Shown here: one piece after another, positions 26,681 through 33,838 of the stretch
Numbering within the stretch: the first letter of the stretch is position 1
How the letters are laid out: every line of letters begins with the position of its first letter
NCBI GenBank assembly: GCA_022402525.1
Contig: JAKRSB010000113.1
Location: 32,001 to 96,000, forward strand
From: Thermosynechococcaceae cyanobacterium MS004
GTDB lineage: Bacteria > Cyanobacteriota > Cyanobacteriia > Thermosynechococcales > Thermosynechococcaceae
DNA length: 64,000 nucleotides
Reading direction: 5' to 3'
Made by a program: the position numbers and the translations under genes
Notes under the pieces: generated by a model
What the model was told of the DNA's origin: nothing
Databases searched by the model: none
What the model saw: only the letters and a program-made list of their open reading frames with translations

Positions 26681-26886
26681 GCAGTCCTCGCTCAATTTTA
26701 TGTTTTGACTTTATGTTTTGACTGGTCTTAATTTGACAGGTCTTAGCTTGATCTTCAGGAATCTCCATCCTTCAAAGTACACCGCAACGGCAAAGCGCGA
26801 TCGCTCTCCTCCGCCGATTTATGAGGCTTTAGCCGCACCCCAAGTTTTGCAGAGGCAGGTAAGCTTCCGGCTCAGTTTGTGATACA

Positions 26887-26939
26887 CCGAGATTAAGTCT
26901 CGGCCTTTCTTTTGACTACTTTAGGCCGTCGAACTCACT
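26887..26939 (+). repeat. Hairpin-tailed repeat, copy 1
   Basis: A perfect hairpin (CCGAGA at 26887-26892, TCTCGG at 26898-26903) is followed by CCTTTCTTTT and a 39-bp sequence (26901-26939) that recurs at 28139-28177 in the same orientation. The hairpin plus U-tract would work as a terminator on the plus strand, yet no plus-strand gene lies upstream; it could end a small RNA. Confidence 0.65.
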
Positions 26940-26945
26940 TTTACC

Positions 26946-27030
26946 GAGTATGACTAACGGAAACGCAGACTTTACTTAAGCTATGCTGACGCGATCGCCT
27001 CCCTTACATTCCATTTTTGAAGGGATAGCA
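26946..27030 (+). repeat. Direct repeat flanking the toxin-antitoxin pair, left copy
   Basis: These 85 bp match 27645-27730 with 11 differences including one 1-bp gap (about 87% identity), same orientation. The block ends with CCATTTTTGAAGGGATAGCA and contains a HIP1 site. Confidence 0.9.
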
Positions 27031-27073
27031 TAGCGATCGCCTTTCTGACCCAGATATCAAATCTTTTGCAGAA

Positions 27074-27370
27074 TTAATCGGAAAACAGCGATCGGAAATC
27101 CTGATAACCACTGACAACCCGAACAATCTCAATAGAGAAGTCGGTCACAGTATAGAAAATGACGTAGTTATCCAATGGAACACCACGCAATTGTTTTGAA
27201 AGTTCGGGATAATTTCGCCCCATCCTGGGGAAATTAGCTATGTATCTGCATTTTGTTTCAAATTTGGCTGTGAATTGTTCTCCAGCATCTATATTTTTCT
27301 CTAAAAAATAATCGAGAATTTTCACTAAATCTTTGCTTGCAATGGGGGAAATAATGCAGCGACGACTCAT
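27074..27370 (-). CDS. RelE/ParE family toxin
   Basis: A 98-residue basic protein with the RelE/ParE fold: the N-terminal strand RRCIISPIASKDLVKILDYF, then RMGRNYPELSKQLRGVPLDNYVIFYTV and a C-terminal IEIVRVVSGYQDF. The VIFYTV and RVVSG strands are typical of ParE-type toxins, which poison DNA gyrase, but RelE-like mRNA cleavage cannot be excluded. It overlaps the antitoxin gene by 4 bp. It is bounded by direct repeats, which suggests acquisition as a cassette. Confidence 0.88.
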   Translation of the reverse strand: MSRRCIISPIASKDLVKILDYFLEKNIDAGEQFTAKFETKCRYIANFPRMGRNYPELSKQLRGVPLDNYVIFYTVTDFSIEIVRVVSGYQDFRSLFSD

Positions 27371-27633
27371 GGTGTCTGTTTGCGTGCATTTTGAATTTTG
27401 TCTCTAAGTTGTTTCATCACAACATCTAGCTCAATGCCTTCGCCACGCTCTAGCTCCTGTAGACCAACCTCGATTTTCTCTTGCGTTTCGTTGACCCACT
27501 GCTCGTACTGAACGCCGTACTCTTCAAGTAAGTTCAGCGCTGCTTGAATCACGTCTTCTGATTTGTGGTAGCGCCCAGTGGTTAATAGATTTTGAACCAA
27601 CTGCTCTTGTTCGGATGTCAGGGTAATGCTCAT
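27367..27633 (-). CDS. ParD/CopG-type antitoxin
   Basis: An 88-residue antitoxin from ATG 27633: the N-terminal ribbon-helix-helix MSITLTSEQEQLVQNLLTTGRYHKSEDVIQAALNLLEE binds DNA and represses the operon, and the charged C-terminal part wraps the toxin. The SxDVIQAALNLLEE helix is typical of ParD. The open frame continues to a codon at 27714, but the ParD family starts at MSITL. The promoter should lie within the right-hand direct repeat (27645-27730). Confidence 0.88.
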   Translation of the reverse strand: MSITLTSEQEQLVQNLLTTGRYHKSEDVIQAALNLLEEYGVQYEQWVNETQEKIEVGLQELERGEGIELDVVMKQLRDKIQNARKQTP

Positions 27634-27644
27634 AATGCTTGACG

Positions 27645-27730
27645 GAGTATAGCTAACCGAAACGCAGGCTTTATCTAAGCCTATGCTAACGCGATCACCT
27701 CCCTTACAGTCCATTTTTGAAGGGATGGCA
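27645..27730 (+). repeat. Direct repeat flanking the toxin-antitoxin pair, right copy
   Basis: These 86 bp match 26946-27030 in the same orientation. The copy begins 11 bp upstream of the antitoxin start and is likely to carry its promoter and operator. Confidence 0.9.
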
Positions 27731-27787
27731 TTAGTTTTTCTTACCTAACCAAAGACAATATTCCCGCAGAGAAAACCTGGTCATGAA

Positions 27788-27931
27788 ATGCAGCCGATCG
27801 CCATTCCAAATGGTTACATTAGAGCCGCTGAAGTTCGGCGACTGCTCAACCTTTCGTCTCGTCAGGAAGCCTACTCATTCCTTAGGCGAGCAAAAGCCCA
27901 CCGGCCCTACACCAAGGGAGATCCAGAATAA
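27788..27931 (+). CDS. Short possible helix-turn-helix remnant
   Basis: A 47-codon frame, ATG 27788 to TAA 27929-27931, encodes a protein with YIRAAEVRRLLNLSSRQEA in its middle, which has the look of an excisionase/MerR-type winged-helix start, then a charged tail. It lies inside the repeat-rich purD-ruvC region. It may be a truncated regulator from a lost mobile element. No ribosome site is evident and a chance frame is possible. Confidence 0.3.
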   Translation: MQPIAIPNGYIRAAEVRRLLNLSSRQEAYSFLRRAKAHRPYTKGDPE

Positions 27932-28097
27932 AATGCTGATGCAACTCGCAGCGTTCTAAGCGCAGAGTCATAATTTGGATGCAGCCTTGACATCATTTTC
28001 CATGTTGCCCCACAATCCTCTGATGCTCTGCCTCAGGCCATTTTTTAGCATCGAACTCACGTTCCTTCAGATTGAGGCGGGCTAAACTGTTATCCCT

Positions 28098-28177
28098 GGC
28101 TGAGACTGCTTGAACGTCAATACTTTGATCTGAAGCCTCAGCCTTTCTTTTGGCTACTTTAGGCCGTTGAACTCACG
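28098..28177 (+). repeat. Hairpin-tailed repeat, copy 2
   Basis: Arms GGCTGAG (28098-28104) and CTCAGCC (28137-28143) enclose a 32-nt loop and are followed by TTTCTTTT and then the same 39-bp block as at 26901-26939. The shared feature of both copies is a stem-loop ending at CTTTCTTTTG. Confidence 0.6.
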
Positions 28178-28217
28178 TGAATTTTTAAGGCTGGTCAATT
28201 CAGCGACAGATTAATTT

Positions 28218-28231
28218 GGAGGTTTATTATT
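28218..28231 (+). promoter_or_regulatory. Ribosome binding site and ATT start of ruvC
   Basis: GGAGG at 28218-28222 is followed by TTTATTATTCGT. No ATG, GTG or TTG exists in the ruvC frame between the stop at 28178 and codon 30 of the protein, so the second ATT (28229, 6 nt from GGAGG) is the best start. Confidence 0.7.
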
Positions 28232-28702
28232 CGTATTCTTGGTTTAGATCCAGGTCTTGCCTCCCTGGGGTATGGCGCGATCGAGCTTGCCTCAGACCCA
28301 GAGGCAACTCCTCAAATGCTAGATTTTGGAATCATTCAGACCCTCCCCAAAGCAGACCTGGGCGATCGCCTTTGTACCATCTACGAAGATCTGAATAGCG
28401 TCATTGCACAAACTCAGCCCGACTTGGTTGCCCTAGAAAAGCTGTTTTTTTATCGAATGGGGAACGTCATTTTAGTAGCTCAAGCGCGGGGCGTCATTAC
28501 CCTCGTGGTAGCGCAGCATAAACTACCCCTCGTTGAATTTACCCCTGCCCAAATCAAGCAGGCCCTCACGGGCTACGGAAATGCAGATAAACAGTCTGTG
28601 CAAGAAGCGGTCTTGCGGGAACTGGCGCTGGAAACCATTCCAAAACCCGATGATGCGGCAGATGCCTTAGCCGTTGCGCTGACGGCACGCCTTCAGGTTT
28701 AA
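28229..28702 (+). CDS. ruvC: Holliday junction resolvase RuvC (ATT start)
   Basis: RuvC cuts four-way DNA junctions, working with RuvAB. Read from ATT 28229, the 157-residue product begins (M)[18 protein letters not shown], in register with the family, with catalytic Asp7 in LGLDPG, the second acidic residue in ALEKLFF and the pair in [12 protein letters not shown]. The first ATG in frame (28316) would remove Asp7 and strand 1 and leave an inactive protein. So either ATT (AUU) is used, as for E. coli infC, or the gene has a point mutation or sequencing error at its start codon. Everything else in the gene is intact. Confidence 0.9.
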   Translation: MRILGLDPGLASLGYGAIELASDPEATPQMLDFGIIQTLPKADLGDRLCTIYEDLNSVIAQTQPDLVALEKLFFYRMGNVILVAQARGVITLVVAQHKLPLVEFTPAQIKQALTGYGNADKQSVQEAVLRELALETIPKPDDAADALAVALTARLQV

Positions 28703-28763
28703 GCTGCTCGGCGTTGATCTTGCTTGGATCTAGGCCAAATGCAGCTTAAAACCCAAAATAAAA

Positions 28764-28798
28764 GGCGAAAATTTTCTCTCGTCGAAAAAATTTTCGCC
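28764..28798 (-). terminator. Strong inverted repeat between ruvC and the FTR1 gene
   Basis: Perfect 12-bp arms GGCGAAAATTTT (28764-28775) and AAAATTTTCGCC (28787-28798). On the minus strand the stem is followed by TTTTATTTT, so it should terminate the leftward FTR1 transcript; it may also affect ruvC transcription. Confidence 0.75.
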
Positions 28799-28937
28799 TC
28801 GGCGAACCAAACAGATTCAAAAGTGGGCATCATGAGGTAGTTGATAAGCCATTCAACCCCTAGCACGATGATTGTAGGCAGGTTCGCACTGCTGGCTATA
28901 GCCAGATTAACGAATTAATAGTCGAACGTCCATTGCG

Positions 28938-29894
28938 CTAGGGGCTTTCTTTGCCTATTGAGGCGGTGGTTAGCTCCGGCTTGGCTAGATTTACGCCTGA
29001 GTTTTTTGGCTGTAAGCTCTGCCAGTAGAGCGTTCCAGCTACGACAAGAAAGCTCCCGTAGGCGATCGCCTGTCCTAAAAAGAGACGCTCCCGATATCCC
29101 AAAATCGTTTTAAGAATCAGTCCGGGAAACTGACGTTCTGGCAACAGAAGATGGCTGTCCCAAAGGAGCGGCCCCAGGATGCAGGATACCGTTTCGGAGC
29201 GGGCTGGGCAGAGTGATGATCCTGTCAAAAAGGGACTCACGACAGCAATGCTGAGGTCAAGCTGTTTGCCAGCGCCTATCACCAGTCCCCCCACAATAAG
29301 CAATAAAAACACTCCCATCACCTGAAAAAAGCGCTTCAGGTTAATGCGAATGCCCAGGGCAAAAATTCCCCAACCAATTCCGGTAGCCGTCACCAGCCCT
29401 GCGATCGCCCCAGCCACAGGCATCCACCCCTGCTGAAGCTGCGCCACTGTAAACAGTGCCGTTTCAATGCCTTCTCGCAGCACCGCCACAAACACTAAAG
29501 TCCACACGCCCCACTGTGCCTGCTGAGGCTGCTCAATCACCTGCTGGAGCGCCCCTTCTAGCTCAGCCTTAGCCGTTCTTGCCTGCCGCGCCATCCACAC
29601 CAGCATCCAGGTCAGCATGGCGATCGCCGCCACGCTAAAGCCCAGCTTAAGGAGCGGCAGCAGCACCGCGTAGGGCTGACCAGAGCTTTCTAGCCAACGC
29701 AGCAGGCTACTCAGCAAAACGCCCACCAGCGTACTCGCCCCTATCCCCGCGATAACACCCAAGTAGACCCAGGGTCTAAGATGAGGCTGCTGTGACTTTT
29801 GCAGGAGCGCCAAAACAATTCCCACCACCAGGGCCGCCTCCACCCCCTCCCGCAGGGCAATCATATAGGTCGGAAATGCCGCGCTAAAGTCCAT
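28938..29894 (-). CDS. FTR1/EfeU-family high-affinity iron permease
   Basis: A 318-residue inner-membrane protein with about seven helices and two iron-binding REGxE motifs, LREGVEAAL near the N-terminus (helix 1) and LREGIETAL near residue 150 (helix 4), which are diagnostic for FTR1. The start is ATG 29894, with AAGGA 5 nt upstream. Between helices 6 and 7 it has a loop with two cysteines (SSLCPARSETVSC). No EfeO/EfeB partners are present. It follows a PadR regulator gene by about 150 bp on the same strand, so the regulator may control it. Confidence 0.9.
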   Translation of the reverse strand: MDFSAAFPTYMIALREGVEAALVVGIVLALLQKSQQPHLRPWVYLGVIAGIGASTLVGVLLSSLLRWLESSGQPYAVLLPLLKLGFSVAAIAMLTWMLVWMARQARTAKAELEGALQQVIEQPQQAQWGVWTLVFVAVLREGIETALFTVAQLQQGWMPVAGAIAGLVTATGIGWGIFALGIRINLKRFFQVMGVFLLLIVGGLVIGAGKQLDLSIAVVSPFLTGSSLCPARSETVSCILGPLLWDSHLLLPERQFPGLILKTILGYRERLFLGQAIAYGSFLVVAGTLYWQSLQPKNSGVNLAKPELTTASIGKESP

Positions 29895-30046
29895 AATTTT
29901 CCTTTCAGCAGCAGGAGCTACAGCAGCCCTAAAGGCCACTCAATCATTGCTGCACTAATGGTTCTTCATTCATTATTGAACAGATCACCCTTTAGCAGAA
30001 AATGATTGGACAGCGCCAGACCAAATTCCGAATCATGGAGGCCTCT

Positions 30047-30427
30047 TTAGCCCGACTTCTGCCGAATGGGTGGATCTCCTTCAGACCCTTGTTCCAGATA
30101 TCGCTGCCAAAGCTTAGCGAGCTGGTGCGCTACTTCCAGCTGCTCAGCCTTCACTTGATACATGCGTCTTGGTCGGCCCCGTCCTTCCACTTTTTGCCAG
30201 TAGCCCTCAACAACCGCTTCATCTTCCAAAAACTTTAGGGCGCTGTATAAAACCGTATCGGACAGCCGATAGAGGGGGTACTCCGTTTCGATACAGTGGA
30301 TGAGCGCTGTACCGTATGATTCACCTTGTTCTAGCAAATTAGACAGCACATAGCAGACGGCAACCTCTTTACTGAGATAAATCGGTGGAGGGGCCTCAAA
30401 AAAATGATAGATATCTTGAAACTTCAT
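30047..30427 (-). CDS. PadR-family transcriptional regulator
   Basis: A 126-residue winged-helix regulator from ATG 30427. The sequence AVCYVLSNLLEQGESYGTALI followed by YRLSDTVLYSALKFLEDEAVVEGYW and the wing VEGRGRPRRMYQV are the standard PadR DNA-binding domain; the C-terminal helix is short, so dimerisation follows the PadR-s2 subtype. The frame is open upstream to 30523 but the family begins at MKFQDIYHFF. The signal it senses is unknown. Candidate target: the downstream FTR1 gene or its own promoter. Confidence 0.9.
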   Translation of the reverse strand: MKFQDIYHFFEAPPPIYLSKEVAVCYVLSNLLEQGESYGTALIHCIETEYPLYRLSDTVLYSALKFLEDEAVVEGYWQKVEGRGRPRRMYQVKAEQLEVAHQLAKLWQRYLEQGSEGDPPIRQKSG

Positions 30428-31102
30428 AGGCAATATCGTGAGTTGCGATGCTGAAAAACTTTCCTTCAAAGCAACAATGCCCCAGCTCAGCAAATGAGTA
30501 CAACAAGCAAATGAGTACAACAAAGACTCACGAAATATTCACGTGAATCGTGTGAGGATTCTGACCGCAAGGCTGGGGATGAAGCTAAAAGCCGTTGATC
30601 GACTTAACGAATATTGGCCGTTAAAGCAAGATAGCAATGATGGAAACAAGAAAAAAAGAGACCCTAAGACCGCTAGAAACAACGGAGTATATTGTTTTGT
30701 GCGGCTGATTGGCTTATTGGAAAGCATATCAAGATGCTCTCTCTGAGACTAACGCCATAACTAACGCTGCGGTATTAGTGCATCTATGCCAATAGCATGG
30801 ATGGTGTGGAGCAGGCCTATGGCATCATACAGGCAAAAAATAAAAAAAGATTCTACCTATAGGTATAAACTACCCAGACTGGCGCAAAAGATTTCCTAAA
30901 CCCACTAAAGTTTTGAATCTAGTACGGCTTGGCGTAAATCTATCAACCAATTAAGCGGTCAAATTAGGGATCAAGGCCTGCCTTTGCAAGTTCAATCAAA
31001 AGGCTTTATTCATTCACATTGAAGTTGCGACAGTCACGGAGTCCTAAAGATTTTGGCTCTTTGGCCCTTTGGCTCTTTGGCCTCTTGAAGTTTTCTGCCC
31101 CA
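30428..31102. other. 675-bp spacer with two perfect palindromes
   Basis: Non-coding region upstream of padR. It holds the 12-bp palindrome ATTCACGTGAAT (30537-30548) set between looser inverted arms CTCACGA and TCGTGTGAG, a second 12-bp palindrome TACCTATAGGTA (30854-30865), a duplication of CAAATGAGTACAA (30491 and 30508) and a 16-bp duplication TTTGGCTCTTTGGCC (31052-31082). The first palindrome, 110 bp ahead of padR, is a plausible operator. Two 62-67-codon frames here look random. Confidence 0.5.
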
Positions 31103-31765
31103 CTAAAGCCGTCCCCATAGAACATAGTGGCGATCGCTCACGGACTTCAGCGATAGGTGACTGAGCTGAGCTTGCTGGAGCTGGCTTTGCACTTCTTCTA
31201 TCCGGTAAGCGGCTAGAAGCGAGTTATAAAAATCCCGCTGGAGGATGTCAGGCTCATTTGCAGCATACTGCTGTACGAACTGAGCTGCCTGGTCGACGCT
31301 ATCGGGTCGCATCAGATCCATGATGAAGATCCAGGCATCTGGCTTTGCCCAGCGATGGATGGACTGCCACAAAATGTTGGGGTCTGCCAAGTGGTGCAGC
31401 AGACTATTGGAAAAAATGAGATCGTAGCGATCGCGGGGTGCAGATCCGTGGGGCAGGTACGCTTCAATCAGATGAATGCGATCGCTCAGGCCAGCCTGCT
31501 GAACGGCAGCATGACCGTGAGCCAGCATAGCCGCAGCCCCATCTAGACCATCGACCGTCCAACCCGGAAACGCACGGGCAAAGCGAATGCTAATATCCGC
31601 TGTGCCACAGCCAAGATCCAGAGCAGCGCCAGACTTGGGGAGGTCGGGGAGGGATGTTTTTAACAGATCAATACAGTAGGTATGCGGTTCAGAAAAATCC
31701 GCCTCAGCATAGGCAAGGGCTTGAGCGGCCTCGTTCATAAGGTCAGGTTCGGGGATGCGCTCCAT
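31103..31765 (-). CDS. Class I SAM-dependent methyltransferase
   Basis: A 220-residue Rossmann-fold methyltransferase. Motif I is LDLGCGTADISI (about residues 46-57), the acidic residue of motif II is in DGLDGAA, and YDLIFSNSLLHHL gives motif IV with the post-motif HHL. It belongs to the broad methyltransferase-11/12 group acting on small molecules; the substrate cannot be read. It lies 41 bp before the end of the LivF-type gene upstream on the same strand, so they may be co-transcribed. Confidence 0.85.
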   Translation of the reverse strand: MERIPEPDLMNEAAQALAYAEADFSEPHTYCIDLLKTSLPDLPKSGAALDLGCGTADISIRFARAFPGWTVDGLDGAAAMLAHGHAAVQQAGLSDRIHLIEAYLPHGSAPRDRYDLIFSNSLLHHLADPNILWQSIHRWAKPDAWIFIMDLMRPDSVDQAAQFVQQYAANEPDILQRDFYNSLLAAYRIEEVQSQLQQAQLSHLSLKSVSDRHYVLWGRL

Positions 31766-31805
31766 TGAAGTTAGTCCCTAGATTTAAGTCTCCGGCATTA
31801 AGTTT

Positions 31806-32543
31806 CTAGAGCTCGCTTTGAGCAACATGTCCACCCAAGTAAAGGGCACCCACGTTGGGGTCGTCTAGGAGGTCAGCACCGCGTCCTTCGTAGCGATCGC
31901 GTCCGGAGTCCAGCACATAGCCCCGATCCGCCATCGCCAGCGCCTTGCGTGCATTTTGCTCCACCAAAATGATCGCGGTGCCCGTTTTGTTGATTTCTTG
32001 GATCTTGGCAAAAATCTCGTCTACTAAAATGGGCGAGAGCGCCGCAGAGGGTTCATCCAAGATTAAAAGCTGTGGCTCTAGCATCATGGCGCGACCCATC
32101 GCCAGCATTTGGCGCTCACCGCCAGATAGGGTGCCAGCCGCCTGAGTGCGTCGCTCGGCCAGCTTGGGAAACGCATCGTAGATTTTTTGCTTGAGGGGCG
32201 CAAGGGGCACCGTCCGCACAAAGGCACCCATCTCTAGATTTTCTTCGACGGTGAGGGAGCGAAACACATTGGCAATCTGCGGCACGTAGCACATGCCGCG
32301 CGTCACAATTTCATTGGGCTTGAGTCCTGCGACATTATGGCCCTGAAAGGTAATGGTTCCGGTATGGGGTGGCACTAGGCCACAAATGGACTTAGCCAAA
32401 GTGGACTTGCCCGCACCATTGGGGCCAATGACCGCAATCAGTTCACCGGAGTTCACTGATAGATTAAGACCCCGCAGAATATCCAGCCCCGGAACATACC
32501 CAGCATGGATCGACTCGACGGACAGTAGCGGGACATCTGGCAT
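31806..32543 (-). CDS. LivF/NatE-type ABC transporter ATPase
   Basis: ATP-binding subunit of a branched-chain or neutral amino-acid importer of the HAAT family. Walker A is GPNGAGKST, signature LSGGERQML, Walker B LLILDEPSAALSP, with the H-loop position taken by VEQNARKAL (Glu-Gln in place of His), as in LivF. Start ATG 32543 gives 245 residues, the normal LivF size; an in-frame TTG at 32612 would add 23. The partner subunits (LivG, LivH, LivM, binding protein) are not here; cyanobacterial Nat genes are usually dispersed. Confidence 0.9.
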   Translation of the reverse strand: MPDVPLLSVESIHAGYVPGLDILRGLNLSVNSGELIAVIGPNGAGKSTLAKSICGLVPPHTGTITFQGHNVAGLKPNEIVTRGMCYVPQIANVFRSLTVEENLEMGAFVRTVPLAPLKQKIYDAFPKLAERRTQAAGTLSGGERQMLAMGRAMMLEPQLLILDEPSAALSPILVDEIFAKIQEINKTGTAIILVEQNARKALAMADRGYVLDSGRDRYEGRGADLLDDPNVGALYLGGHVAQSEL

Positions 32544-32706
32544 GAAGCGATCACTTCGGACGAAAGGAACGAGAGGATTTGAACGGACAGCCCTTATGGA
32601 GAAGATGCTCAAGAGCTGGTCGGCAAAGGTTTGAGAATGAAATTTATCCTACCAGCTCCAAAACGTCAGGAGCAAAGCTTTTCTCAATGCTCTGTCTCCT
32701 AATGCG

Positions 32707-33708
32707 CTACTTAATGGCCTTCACGCGATCGCCCACGCGAATTCCGCCCTTACCGGCCAAAATCTTGGCGACCGAGGACTGAGGATCAACCTCCGTCAAC
32801 TGGAGCCGACCGACAGATTGGGTCTGAACGCGCAGATCTTTTCCCGTGACGGGGTCTTTCACGCGCTTGATGACGCGCTCTACCGACAGCACCATGCCAG
32901 GGCGGAATCCCACCTGACCGCCCTTATTCAGCACTACCTGATTGCCCGTAATATCGGCAATAACAGCGTTGATGACGGGCAAAACAGCCGGAATCGCTGC
33001 CAACTTGGGTGCAGAGGCAGTCAACTGGGTGGAGAGCTGCTTAATAGCGTCTTCAGCCGCAGCACCCAAGACCTTCCCTCGACTGTCAGACTGAGACGTT
33101 GTACCAAAGCCAAAGACCGAGACGCTGTTGTCTTTTTGTTCCGAGGTTCCGGTGGTGTCAGCGACCGTCAAAATTTCTGCGGTGGCAGTGCTCACGAGCC
33201 GCGAGGAGATCTGTACCGTTGCAATTTGCCTGCGGTTACCTCCCCCAAACAGTCCACCGAGCTGTAGTCCCTTAGACTTATCCTCAACATCAAATTTGGT
33301 GACTGTGCCAATTAAGACCGCGTCTACCCCCAAGACCCGCCCAATTTGAGCGGCAGTGGTTGGCTCAATGCGGCCTGATGCTCCTAAGTTTTGTTCTGCA
33401 AGGATCGCGTCAATTCTGCTGCGCTCAATGACAACAAAGGCTCCATCTTTAACCAACTGATTGGTTAATAGATTGCTGACGCCCCTGGCGGCTCCTTCTC
33501 CACCCGCGCCGGATAAAAAGCTGAGGTCGGTAATATTTGAGAAGTCAAAGTCCATGACGGCAATGCGTCGCTTTTCTTGAGGACGAATGGTTTCGGCACC
33601 TAAGCCTCCTAGCCCTTGGGCGATCGCCTGCTGGGGAAGCATCAGGGTAGGCGACAAATTAGCAGCCGCAAGGATGAATCCGGTGGTCGTTAAAACTAAG
33701 CGTTTCAT
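32707..33708 (-). CDS. CsgG/HfaB-family secreted protein
   Basis: A 333-residue protein with a Sec signal (MKRLVLTTTGFILAAANLSP through AIAQ) and a CsgG-type domain: RRIAVMDFDF, VSNLLTNQLVKDGAFVVIERSRIDAIL, and GRVLGVDAVLIGTVTKF are the conserved parts. There is no lipobox cysteine, unlike CsgG lipoproteins. The family makes outer-membrane secretion pores or periplasmic assemblies. The C-terminal 90 residues (VIADITGNQVVLNKGGQVGFRPGMVLSV) form an extra domain, as found in cyanobacterial members. It precedes no curli subunit gene, so a curli role is not supported. Confidence 0.82.
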   Translation of the reverse strand: MKRLVLTTTGFILAAANLSPTLMLPQQAIAQGLGGLGAETIRPQEKRRIAVMDFDFSNITDLSFLSGAGGEGAARGVSNLLTNQLVKDGAFVVIERSRIDAILAEQNLGASGRIEPTTAAQIGRVLGVDAVLIGTVTKFDVEDKSKGLQLGGLFGGGNRRQIATVQISSRLVSTATAEILTVADTTGTSEQKDNSVSVFGFGTTSQSDSRGKVLGAAAEDAIKQLSTQLTASAPKLAAIPAVLPVINAVIADITGNQVVLNKGGQVGFRPGMVLSVERVIKRVKDPVTGKDLRVQTQSVGRLQLTEVDPQSSVAKILAGKGGIRVGDRVKAIK

Positions 33709-33838
33709 TCTTCTTTTTTAACTTCTGTTTGAATGGGTTGTTCGGATTGGCAAACAGGGCACTTAACGGGGAACTTAACTTAACGAGGAACTCAATCGAT
33801 TGGTTCCTGTCGGGAAAATTCAGCCACGGGTTGACTCC

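Noticed and set aside
18290-28228. Possible CRISPR array, suggested by the Cas4-like nuclease and by regularly spaced repeats
   Set aside because: The repeats are contiguous with no unique spacers, units are 12-19 bp, and no cas gene is present.
28316-28702. ruvC starting at the first ATG (128 residues)
   Set aside because: This would delete the catalytic Asp in LGLDPG; the frame upstream is intact and clearly homologous.
30539-30746. Two overlapping 62- and 67-codon frames on opposite strands upstream of padR
   Set aside because: They mirror each other, lack ribosome sites and show no protein features.
32707-33708. Curli secretion system
   Set aside because: Only a CsgG-family domain is found; there is no CsgA/B/E/F-like gene nearby and no lipobox.
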